Source: Deltaproteobacteria bacterium (GTDB lineage Bacteria; Desulfobacterota; Desulfobacteria; Desulfobacterales; SURF-15). Taken from it: DNA of 13,935 nt. The position numbers and the translations under genes are program-made. The stretch lies in contig JAHEHB010000108.1 in assembly GCA_024644775.1 (NCBI GenBank), forward strand, positions 1-13,935, written 5' to 3'. The notes beneath the pieces were generated by a model. It did no database searches. It worked only from the letters and a program-made list of their open reading frames with translations, and had not been told where the DNA came from. This document shows, one piece after another, positions 1 to 5,813 of the stretch. Each line of letters begins with the position of its first letter. The stretch's first letter is position 1.

Positions 1-436
1 TCGTTTCCGTGGCAAATCCAAGGAAAAACTTGAATCCATAGGGAAACACCACAAAATACCCAAAAAGCGAACCTCCCACAAAGAAAAAGCAAGAGAGAAT
101 GACGATGGGGATCAGAACCCGTCTTTCTTTATTATACAGTCCGGGGGCTACGAATATCCAGAATTGGTAAAAAAGGATCGGGGTTGCCACCATGATCCCG
201 GATAGGAGCGATACCTTTAAATAGGTAAAAAATGCCTCCGGTAAACCGGTAAAGATGAGGGTGTCTCCCTCTTTCATGACCTTTATTAGCGGATGAACCA
301 GGATTTCAAAAAGCTTTTCTTTGAATCCAAAAGAAATAATGAACCCGACGCCCACAGCAATGAAACATTTTATGAGTCGATTTCTGAGCTCTTCCAGATG
401 GATTGTAAATGGCAGTTTGTCGTCAGTCTTGATCAT
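1..436 (-). CDS. tatC: Sec-independent protein translocase TatC (partial, cut by window edge)
   Basis: TatC is the multi-spanning inner-membrane core of the twin-arginine translocation system; with TatB it recognises RR signal peptides of folded proteins. I translated this from the minus strand: it begins MIKTDDKLPFTIHLEELRNR and runs about 145 residues to the window edge, so the C-terminal part is missing. Visible family marks are the N-terminal HLEELRNRL motif (residues 13-21), a first membrane segment (about 23-38), the conserved periplasmic loop up to the F.TYLK segment, FYQFWIFVAPGLY near residues 89-101 followed by KERR, and another hydrophobic segment. The ATG at 434-436 overlaps the end of tatB by 14 bases, indicating translational coupling. 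Family identity is clear; only completeness is unknown. Confidence 0.95.
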   Translation of the reverse strand, partial: MIKTDDKLPFTIHLEELRNRLIKCFIAVGVGFIISFGFKEKLFEILVHPLIKVMKEGDTLIFTGLPEAFFTYLKVSLLSGIMVATPILFYQFWIFVAPGLYNKERRVLIPIVILSCFFFVGGSLFGYFVVFPYGFKFFLGFATET

Positions 437-869
437 CTTTTCGGGATTCCTCTTCTGCCTCTAGTTTCACCTCTGTTTCCGTTGCTTCAGATGCTTTTTC
501 CGCCACTTTCTTATCTTCGGGCGGGGCGATGGAATCTTCCGATTCTTCTAGTTTTTCCGAGTCCTTTGAAGGTGTCTGGAACGATTCTTCATACTCCCGG
601 GAGACGGCGTCGGTTTGAACCGTGTCCGTTTCGTTACCGGGCGTCTCTATACTTTCTTTGATATCACCCGCGACATCGTTCAATGTTGTTGATACATCGC
701 TGAGATCCGATTCGATTTCGAAAGAATCCTTCAATTCATGGGTTGCTTTTTTAAATTCACCAAACGCCTTTCCTAATGATTTCGCAAGCTCGGGCAGTTT
801 TTTAGGACCGATTACAATGAGTGCAATCGCCAAGATTAAAAGCATTTCAGGCATGCCGATGCCGAACAT
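423..869 (-). CDS. tatB: Twin-arginine translocase subunit TatB (TatA/B family)
   Basis: This 148-residue protein of the TatA/TatB family has a single N-terminal membrane helix (residues about 6-20). The hinge and amphipathic helix follow (GPKKLPELAKSLGKAFGEFK, from about residue 21), then a long acidic, Glu/Ser-rich tail (about 60-148). Glu8 sits where TatB proteins carry their conserved membrane-edge glutamate, and the 14-base overlap with tatC also favours TatB over TatA. The ATG at 867-869 has a strong Shine-Dalgarno sequence (AAAGGAGC) just upstream on the minus strand. No separate tatA is in the window. The role is to receive RR-signal precursors with TatC; nearby Moco genes suggest molybdoenzymes among the cargo (inference). 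Confidence 0.88.
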   Translation of the reverse strand: MFGIGMPEMLLILAIALIVIGPKKLPELAKSLGKAFGEFKKATHELKDSFEIESDLSDVSTTLNDVAGDIKESIETPGNETDTVQTDAVSREYEESFQTPSKDSEKLEESEDSIAPPEDKKVAEKASEATETEVKLEAEEESRKDDQD

Positions 870-899
870 ACGGGGCTCCTTTAATAAAGGGATTTAATC

Positions 900-921
900 T
901 CTTTAGCAAACCAGCTAAAGA
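900..921. other. Short hairpin between mltA and tatB
   Basis: A perfect 8-bp inverted repeat, TCTTTAGC / GCTAAAGA with a 6-base loop, lies in the 99-bp gap between mltA and tatB. The T-run (TCTTTTTG) follows it on the plus strand, opposite to the direction of the genes, so as an intrinsic terminator it would stop antisense transcription. It could equally be a transcript-processing or stability hairpin in the mltA-tatB mRNA. Only the repeat itself is certain. Confidence 0.35.
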
Positions 922-968
922 TCTTTTTGTACTGGGTTTGCGGTACCCTGTCAAGGTAATTGAATTTG

Positions 969-2267
969 CTAATTGTTTACCGGTTCATTCTCCTGTTTCT
1001 TTTGTTTCAGCATCAGGAAATACAGTTTCCCGTGATGTTGCATATGACCGGCTGCGATTTCCGCATACGGTCCATTGCCCCAAAACAGATCCGCCCGTCC
1101 GGGGCCGCGGATCGCCCCACCGGTATCCTGATTCAGCGCAAAGCGGGTAAAATCGATCCATTGATAGATATTACCATCGCCGTCGACGAGCGGTTGTTTC
1201 GTTTCTATAAATGTCAATGCAGCCGGTGGAAATATACGCCGATCCAATGCAATGGTGCGGGCGGGGGTTATCCTGACACCTAAATAACCGAGGGGGCCTT
1301 CTTTTTCAGTTTTAAAAAATACATAGCTGGAATTGTAGTTCAAAATGCGCTGGACTTCTTGTGGATGTTTTTGCAGATAGGCTCGGATGGCTTGCATAGA
1401 CATTTGTGAACGGGGGATTTTGCCCTCGTTGATGAGCAGTTTTCCAATGCTCCGGTATGGATGTCCGTTTGTGGTGTGGTAATGGACATTTAATAGTTGT
1501 CCGGTATTCAAATAAACTTTTCCGGAGCCCTGTATTTGAAGAAAAAAGAGATCTACGTTATCTTTTAACCAGGCAAGCGGCTTGGCTTTGTCGGTGAGCA
1601 CCCCTTCTTCTTCAATTTCTTGCCGATCGTGATAGGGTCGAATTTCATGATCGGTAGACCTGCCGATGAGTTTTTTTCCTTTATATTGCGGAGAAAACAG
1701 GGAAAGATTGATCACGACATGATCTTCCGGGCGTGCATAAATCGGATATTTGTATTCGTTGTTTTGTTCCGTAAATCCGTCTAACAATGGCTCATAATAC
1801 CCAGTGAACAGTACCTTTCCCGATTTTTTGGCTCCCACAGACTGATAGACCACGTAGTTTTTTTCGATATAGGCGTGGAGCGATCGGCGATCGGGTTTTT
1901 TTCGCGTAAAGGTAAGAAAATCCTCCAAAGATCGGATCATCCGTCGGGTATCGAATACATCTTTACCAAAGTAATATTTTTTGGTTTCGGGTATCTTTTT
2001 TAGATAAGACAGACTCTGGAGAAGACCATGTTCCAGGCCATCATACCCCATATCATCGGCGAATTTCGGGTACGCGGAACGCGGGATTTTGATCATAGCC
2101 TCTTGGCTCATCTGCATTCTAAGGAAGGTGCAGCTTGTCATCATTAGAATAACAACCGAACTATAACCAATAAAAAGGCAATATTGTATAAAGGGTTTTG
2201 AGGTCGGTTTTTGAGCGATATTTTGGCAATTTTTACCCAAAGTGCGTAGGAGCAGTATCTTTTTCAC
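969..2267 (-). CDS. mltA: Membrane-bound lytic murein transglycosylase A (MltA), lipoprotein
   Basis: MltA cleaves the MurNAc-GlcNAc bond of peptidoglycan, leaving 1,6-anhydromuramic acid, and is normally anchored to the outer membrane. The 432-residue product has the MltA domain (GYYEPLLDG near 155-165, KPLAWLKDNVDLFFLQIQGS at about 230-249) and the C-terminal 3D (double-psi barrel) part QDTGGAIRGPGRADLFWGNG at 380-399. Asp393 in RADLF aligns with the catalytic aspartate of E. coli MltA (Asp308, by remembered alignment). A hydrophobic stretch (about 27-44) ends in a lipobox-like MTSC with Cys46, consistent with a lipoprotein. The GTG start overlaps the moaC stop (GTGA). The AGGAGG directly abuts that GTG, so the true start may be a few codons downstream, giving a shorter signal peptide. 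Confidence 0.93.
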   Translation of the reverse strand: MKKILLLRTLGKNCQNIAQKPTSKPFIQYCLFIGYSSVVILMMTSCTFLRMQMSQEAMIKIPRSAYPKFADDMGYDGLEHGLLQSLSYLKKIPETKKYYFGKDVFDTRRMIRSLEDFLTFTRKKPDRRSLHAYIEKNYVVYQSVGAKKSGKVLFTGYYEPLLDGFTEQNNEYKYPIYARPEDHVVINLSLFSPQYKGKKLIGRSTDHEIRPYHDRQEIEEEGVLTDKAKPLAWLKDNVDLFFLQIQGSGKVYLNTGQLLNVHYHTTNGHPYRSIGKLLINEGKIPRSQMSMQAIRAYLQKHPQEVQRILNYNSSYVFFKTEKEGPLGYLGVRITPARTIALDRRIFPPAALTFIETKQPLVDGDGNIYQWIDFTRFALNQDTGGAIRGPGRADLFWGNGPYAEIAAGHMQHHGKLYFLMLKQKKQENEPVNN

Positions 2268-2749
2268 CTCCTTTTTTTCCTTTTATAGACGCCGCTTTTT
2301 CCGCCTGATTTTTCCAGCAGGCAAATGTTGGAGATGGTGATTTCCCGATCATACGATTTGCACATATCATAGATTGTGAGCGCTGCAATCGATACGGCGG
2401 TAAGTGCTTCCATTTCTACACCGGTTTGATCTTTGATTCGAACCACGGCTTCAATTCGTATGGAATGGTGGGTGGGGTCTGGGAAAAAATCGATATGGGC
2501 ATGTGTAATGTTTAAACCGTGGCACATGGGAATCAATTCAGAAGTGCGCTTTGCAGCCATGATACCCGCAATGCGAGCTGTTTCCAGGACATTTCCTTTC
2601 TTTACGTTTTGATCGCGGATTTTCTCGAACGTATCGGGCTTCATGGAGACCACCCCCTGTGCCGCAGCAATGCGAACCGTTGCCGCCTTCTCCGTGACAT
2701 CCACCATTCGAACGCCACCTTTCTCGTCAATGTGTGTAAAGGTTGACAT
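2264..2749 (-). CDS. moaC: Cyclic pyranopterin monophosphate synthase MoaC
   Basis: MoaC acts with the radical-SAM enzyme MoaA to turn GTP into cyclic pyranopterin monophosphate, the first Moco intermediate. I chose the ATG at 2747-2749, not the ATG 18 bases upstream, because GAGGAAGG lies at proper distance before it. The product is then 161 residues, the same length as E. coli MoaC. With this start the known active-site residues fall on the same numbers: Lys51, His77 (MCHGL), Asp128 and Lys131 (IYDMCKS). The motif GVEMEALTAVSIAALTIYD is also intact. The last bases overlap mltA, so the two are probably co-translated. moaA is not in the window. Confidence 0.97.
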   Translation of the reverse strand: MSTFTHIDEKGGVRMVDVTEKAATVRIAAAQGVVSMKPDTFEKIRDQNVKKGNVLETARIAGIMAAKRTSELIPMCHGLNITHAHIDFFPDPTHHSIRIEAVVRIKDQTGVEMEALTAVSIAALTIYDMCKSYDREITISNICLLEKSGGKSGVYKRKKRR

Positions 2750-2766
2750 GATACCTTCCTCTTCCA

Positions 2767-2889
2767 TAGTCTTCCAGATAAAGTTTTTGGACTGCGTTAT
2801 CAGTCGCCCCCCTTCGACAATGTACTATTTGTACGCCTTACTCAGGGGAGCTCCTTCTAGCCTTGCCAAAAACAATATCTGAAAGCCTA
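2767..2889. repeat. Palindromic (foldback) element A between moaE and moaC
   Basis: The whole gap between the moaE-like gene and moaC is one imperfect inverted repeat of about 123 bp. Outer arms are TAGTCTTCCAGATA (2767-2780) against TATCTGAAAGCCTA (2876-2889). Inner arms are GTTTTTGG (2783-2790) and CCAAAAAC (2866-2873), and the centre is GTAC-TATTT-GTAC (2822-2834). There is also a GGAGCTCC palindrome in the right arm. Its right end reaches the stop codon of the moaE-like gene and its left end enters the unused upstream ATG of moaC. It would fold in RNA as a long hairpin separating two parts of the Moco transcript. It resembles element B (11922-12063) in design: AAGGC in one arm and AACGCAG in the other. 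Confidence 0.7.
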
Positions 2890-3249
2890 TATATAATACT
2901 GAACCTTTTCGGTCACAGTTGTTTTGATGGCCTCTAATGTGTCTCGTAAAACGACAATAACGTTTTCTCGAATATCACCTGCCACCACCAGCAACATGAC
3001 ATCCTCGCCCACGGCCAATTCTTTATCTTCGGCAATTTCAACCAGAATCTCTACAATGCCCGGTTTGCTTTTATTATTAACGATCACCTGCTTGAGTCGT
3101 TGATGATTTACAGCGATGCGAAGTCCCGATACCTCGCGACCGTCACGAGAAGTGCTTCTCACCACCCCATTGTGACACAGGATCATTCCGACCTTGTGGT
3201 AATCCGGGTGGGATTTAATGGTGTCAATAAGTTCATTTAAATTAACCAT
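2887..3249 (-). CDS. MoaE-like molybdopterin synthase large-subunit homologue
   Basis: MoaE with thiocarboxylated MoaD inserts the dithiolene sulfurs of molybdopterin. This 120-residue protein is shorter than E. coli MoaE (about 150) and divergent. It keeps the general pattern: G.VR..SRDGR.V near residues 28-40, a PGIVEILVEIAED.ELAVGE.V segment at 63-84, and VVAGD.R near 88-94 in place of the usual A.HR. Lys109 and Lys115 at the C-terminus may stand for the active-site lysines, although the normal P.WKKE motif is absent. It overlaps mobA by 8 bases, so it belongs to a Moco operon. No moaD gene is visible. The assignment rests on a loose pattern match plus context, and I am not certain that it is catalytically active. 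Confidence 0.6.
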   Translation of the reverse strand: MVNLNELIDTIKSHPDYHKVGMILCHNGVVRSTSRDGREVSGLRIAVNHQRLKQVIVNNKSKPGIVEILVEIAEDKELAVGEDVMLLVVAGDIRENVIVVLRDTLEAIKTTVTEKVQYYI

Positions 3250-3871
3250 GTTGACCTCTTTTGGCTTCGATTTTTCTGGCTGTTGCCAGGTCTTCAGGGG
3301 TGTTAATGTTAAAAAAGGATAAAAGCTCCGGATCCTTATCTCTTAGTTGAGGCTCTGAGATTTTCTGAACGTGGTATTTACCGAACGCATTCTGAATTTT
3401 TAGGTTTCCGTGTCGAAGTTGTTTCTCTATGTTGGATAATATCGTTTTGGAATAGACCGCACACAGCGGTTCTAGCCCGGCAGAAGTTAGAGGTAAAATC
3501 ACATCGGTTGTGGAATCAATACACGAAAGCAAATATTTGACGATTTCCTTATTCAAAAACGGCGTATCACATGCGGAGATAAATGCATGGGAATAGGCTG
3601 AATAGAAAAGCCCTGTATGAATTCCCGTTAGTGCGCTGCGCACGTTAAATACGTCGGTTACGATAGTGACATCCCACTCAAGGAACGCTGCCGGGTTGTT
3701 TGTAACCAAAACAATTTCTTCAAAGAGCGCTTTGAATACGATAAAGATACGATCCATAATCCGTGATTTACCCACTTTGAGGAATGCTTTCTCCTTGCCT
3801 AAAAACCGTTTATTCATCCCCCCGGCTAAGATCACACCGGTACACGAATATTTTATGCCGTTTGTACCCAA
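3242..3871 (-). CDS. mobA: Molybdenum cofactor guanylyltransferase MobA
   Basis: MobA transfers GMP from GTP to Mo-molybdopterin, giving the guanine-dinucleotide cofactor used by DMSO-reductase-family enzymes such as formate dehydrogenases and many Tat-exported reductases. The 209-residue product has the nucleotidyltransferase loop LAGGMNKRFLGKEKAFL (15-31), a metal-binding ACDTPFL (Asp102), EPLCAVY (134-140) and the typical C-terminal NINTPEDLATA (188-198). A lysine replaces the Asp of the usual G.DKA, a mild oddity. The likely start is TTG at 3869-3871 with only a weak ribosome-binding site; a GTG at codon 13 is too close to the nucleotide loop. It is the first gene of the leftward unit. 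Confidence 0.9.
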   Translation of the reverse strand: MGTNGIKYSCTGVILAGGMNKRFLGKEKAFLKVGKSRIMDRIFIVFKALFEEIVLVTNNPAAFLEWDVTIVTDVFNVRSALTGIHTGLFYSAYSHAFISACDTPFLNKEIVKYLLSCIDSTTDVILPLTSAGLEPLCAVYSKTILSNIEKQLRHGNLKIQNAFGKYHVQKISEPQLRDKDPELLSFFNINTPEDLATARKIEAKRGQHG

Positions 3872-3923
3872 ATTAAATTGATTCCCCGCTAAACTTTAAT
3901 TTAATAACTATCCATAAACATTT

Positions 3924-3952
3924 AAAATATGAAAAAAACAAAATGAAATCAA
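3924..3952 (-). promoter_or_regulatory. Putative sigma-70 promoter for mobA
   Basis: On the minus strand TTGATT (3947-3952) and TATTTT (3924-3929) are separated by exactly 17 bases. This places a start of transcription about 45 bases before the mobA TTG codon. The surrounding intergenic DNA is very AT-rich, so chance matches are likely; position and direction are the main support. Confidence 0.4.
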
Positions 3953-4034
3953 GGCCAATTCTGCCACCCCCTTCAGAGCCACGTCATTTAAACACGTAAT
4001 TACTTGGATATGCTTATATTCGATTATTTAATCT

Positions 4035-4062
4035 TTGAACTGTAATCCATTCGTGTTATAGA
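4035..4062 (+). promoter_or_regulatory. Putative sigma-70 promoter for pyrR-moaB
   Basis: TTGAAC (4035-4040) and TATAGA (4057-4062) are 16 bases apart, about 50 bases before the pyrR ATG. I saw no PyrR-type attenuator, antiterminator hairpin or PyrR-binding-loop sequence in the short leader. Confidence 0.4.
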
Positions 4063-4110
4063 TATTACTTCCTGAAATAGCCTCGGTCGTTGACGTATTG
4101 GGTGAAGCGC

Positions 4111-4656
4111 ATGAAACAAGAGGTCGCCATTTTAGATGGTACAGATATTGATCGTATCTTGACACGGATAACCCATGAAATCCTTGAAGTACACAGAGGC
4201 GCAGAGAATTTGGCGCTCATTGGTATCCAAACAAGAGGGGTTTATCTTGCCAAACGAATACAACTGCAAATCAATGCCATTGAAGGAACGGACATACAGA
4301 CCGGTTACATGGATATAAACCTCTACCGAGACGATTGGACGCGAATCGGTCATCAACCGGTTGTTCAGGCGACAGAGATATCTTTTTCCGTCGACGGGAA
4401 ACAGATTATTCTCGTTGATGACGTTCTGTTCACAGGTCGGACCACTCGGGCTGCTATGGATGCCTTGATGGATTTCGGGCGACCCGATCGAATCGAACTG
4501 GCTGTGTTGGTGGACCGGGGGCATCGAGAACTTCCCATCCAGGGAAATTATACGGGGAAATATGTTGAGACCCGGCGATCTGAAACCATAAATGTTTTGC
4601 TGTCCGAGCACGATGGAAAAGACAGCGTTGTTCTTGTGTCGGAGGAGAATCGGTGA
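4111..4656 (+). CDS. pyrR: PyrR: uracil phosphoribosyltransferase / pyrimidine regulator
   Basis: PyrR proteins have the type I phosphoribosyltransferase fold; they make UMP from uracil and PRPP, and in Firmicutes they also bind pyr mRNA to control attenuation. With the ATG at 4111 the protein is 181 residues, the length of B. subtilis PyrR. Visible motifs are GIQTRGVYLAKRI (about 38-50), LYRDDWTRIG (72-81), the PRPP loop LVDDVLFTGRTTRAAMDAL (101-119) and LVDRGHRELPI (133-143). A TTG seven codons upstream is open but lacks better support; GGTGA precedes the ATG. The stop overlaps the next gene as GTGA. No other pyr gene is nearby, so enzyme activity or a distant regulatory role is possible. 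Confidence 0.93.
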   Translation: MKQEVAILDGTDIDRILTRITHEILEVHRGAENLALIGIQTRGVYLAKRIQLQINAIEGTDIQTGYMDINLYRDDWTRIGHQPVVQATEISFSVDGKQIILVDDVLFTGRTTRAAMDALMDFGRPDRIELAVLVDRGHRELPIQGNYTGKYVETRRSETINVLLSEHDGKDSVVLVSEENR

Positions 4657-5159
4657 GTCGTCACGAACATAGAAAAGCAGCACCGTCAAAAGTTAAAGTG
4701 GGCATCCTAAGCGTTTCATCGACCCGCACATTAAAAGAAGACAAAAGCGGGCAGTGGATCAAAAGGCAAGCAATAAAGGAGGGTAATGAAATCGTCTTTC
4801 ACCGGGTGATTCCCGATGACATCCCGATCATCACGCGAACAATCCTTGATGGGATCCATAAGCACGACCCGCATGTCATATTATTGACAGGCGGAACCGG
4901 TATCAGCAGCAAGGATGTCACCATTGAAGCGATTCGCCCGCTATTTAGCAAAGAGCTGACCGCATTTGGCACGCTATTTACGCAACTGAGTTTCGAACAA
5001 GTCGATTCGGCGGCCGTCCTATCGCGTGCGACAGCCGGTGTGATCGGGAAAACCCTTCTTTTCTGCATGCCAGGAAGCCTTGCCGCGTGCAAGCTTGCTT
5101 GCAGAGACTTAATATTTTTGGAATTGGGGCATATGGTTAAACATCTTCTTGAAGAGTAA
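4653..5159 (+). CDS. moaB: MoaB/MogA-family molybdopterin adenylyltransferase-like protein
   Basis: Members of this family bind molybdopterin, and MogA adenylylates it before MoeA inserts molybdenum; MoaB is the related trimer/hexamer form. The 168-residue product shows the signature LLTGGTGISSKDVTIEAI (78-94), the FGTLFTQLSFEQVDSAAVLSRATAG stretch (from 105) and a C-terminal MPGSLAACKLA (139-149) in place of the common LPGSP. It starts with GTG inside the pyrR stop (GTGA overlap), so translation is coupled to pyrR. It completes a group of Moco genes on both sides of the divergent promoter. MoaB and MogA cannot be separated with certainty by eye. Confidence 0.88.
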   Translation: MSRHEHRKAAPSKVKVGILSVSSTRTLKEDKSGQWIKRQAIKEGNEIVFHRVIPDDIPIITRTILDGIHKHDPHVILLTGGTGISSKDVTIEAIRPLFSKELTAFGTLFTQLSFEQVDSAAVLSRATAGVIGKTLLFCMPGSLAACKLACRDLIFLELGHMVKHLLEE

Positions 5160-5228
5160 CTTTCCTTCGTATCGTTTCGGGTGTTGTACGTCAATTTGAG
5201 CAAAATTCATGTTGTGTGTGAGATTTTT

Positions 5229-5258
5229 TTGACACTAGTGAACGAAATTACCTATCAT
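5229..5258 (+). promoter_or_regulatory. Putative distal sigma-70 promoter
   Basis: A perfect TTGACA (5229-5234) and TATCAT (5253-5258) are separated by 18 bases. If used, it would give a leader of about 340 bases before the HTH gene, or drive an unseen small RNA. Confidence 0.35.
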
Positions 5259-5431
5259 TTTTTGTAAAACACGTCTTCTGGAATCGTCTTTGAAGCTCAC
5301 GTCTTTGAGCGAAACTCCCCTTTGAAAAGCATTATCAGCATTGAAGATATTCGATTCATTGCAGTAGTGAATCCGTTGATCTCCATTATTTCGTAAACGT
5401 ATTTTAATTAGAATTTCAATTGAATAATGTC

Positions 5432-5447
5432 TGGCATCGGTTTTGCA
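5432..5447 (+). promoter_or_regulatory. Putative sigma-54 (-24/-12) promoter of the pil operon
   Basis: The sequence TGGCATCGGTTTTGCA matches the sigma-54 consensus TGGCAC-N5-TTGCA closely, with the GG and GC dinucleotides exactly 12 bases apart and a pyrimidine before TGG. It points towards the pilus operon, with transcription expected to start near 5458. Sigma-54 with the PilS/PilR system controls pilin genes in several proteobacteria, so the context fits. No PilR site was identified. Confidence 0.55.
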
Positions 5448-5468
5448 GTTCGTAGAAAACAGTAATTT

Positions 5469-5514
5469 TTGATTTGGATAGATAAGTAAAATATTCTTGG
5501 TTCTTTTTTATAAT
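5469..5514 (+). promoter_or_regulatory. Putative proximal sigma-70 promoter region
   Basis: TTGATT (5469-5474) and TATTCT (5492-5497) are 17 bases apart. A perfect TATAAT (5509-5514) lies just downstream but lacks a good -35 at standard spacing. The region is AT-rich, so this is a weak call. Confidence 0.3.
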
Positions 5515-5606
5515 ATCGAAACGATTCAGCTTGCAACCATAAGGATTTGTGAAAAAATTGCTGTCTGTTTACCTGATCATTTTGAATCGAAAAGAAGAGC
5601 GACCTA

Positions 5607-5804
5607 ATGGGAAAAAATTTCCTAAGAGAAATCAGAGAATCTTTGATGATAAGCAAAACTGAGCTTTCCAGAAAAGCAGATATATCTCCCATCACATTAT
5701 CGCGGATTGAAAAGGGCATACCGTGCCGCATGGACACGAAACGGAAGCTACTTCTGGCCTTAGGCTATAAACCTGAAGATAGGTACAAAATTTTTAAGGA
5801 TTAA
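5607..5804 (+). CDS. Small XRE-type helix-turn-helix protein leading the pil operon
   Basis: This 65-residue protein is almost entirely an HTH_3/XRE domain: LREIRESLMISKTELSRKAD (6-25) provides helices 1-2, SPITLSRIEKG (28-38) is the recognition helix and turn, and KRKLLLALGYKPED (45-58) closes the fold. It has no effector or dimerisation domain. It stands 9 bases before pilM in the same direction and is probably co-transcribed with it. It likely binds DNA near its own promoter, but its target and function are inferred only from position. An AAGAAGAG sequence before the ATG is a weak ribosome-binding site. Confidence 0.82.
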   Translation: MGKNFLREIRESLMISKTELSRKADISPITLSRIEKGIPCRMDTKRKLLLALGYKPEDRYKIFKD

Positions 5805-5813
5805 GTTAACACT

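Larger units (their letters stand above)
5160..5606 (+). other. 447-bp AT-rich leader before the pilus operon
   Basis: I see no convincing gene on either strand in this stretch: the one long minus-strand frame (5408-5737) runs antisense over the HTH gene, has no recognisable motif and has low-complexity composition. It contains three promoter-like sites described separately (5229-5258, 5432-5447, 5469-5514). I saw no clear intrinsic terminator after moaB. Confidence 0.5.

Noticed and set aside
293..661. Plus-strand frame across the tatC/tatB junction
   Set aside because: It is antisense to the overlapping tatC and tatB genes, both of which are clearly recognisable.
3872..4110. PyrR-controlled attenuator or Moco riboswitch in the divergent intergenic region
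   Set aside because: No PyrR-binding-loop sequence, terminator hairpin with T-run, or long structured leader could be found by eye.
4132..4689. Long minus-strand frame opposite pyrR
   Set aside because: It mirrors a clear PyrR coding sequence with intact motifs; nothing in its own translation is recognisable.
5408..5737. 109-residue minus-strand frame in the pil leader
   Set aside because: It runs antisense over the HTH gene, has no family motif and no credible ribosome-binding site; it reflects AT-rich sequence.
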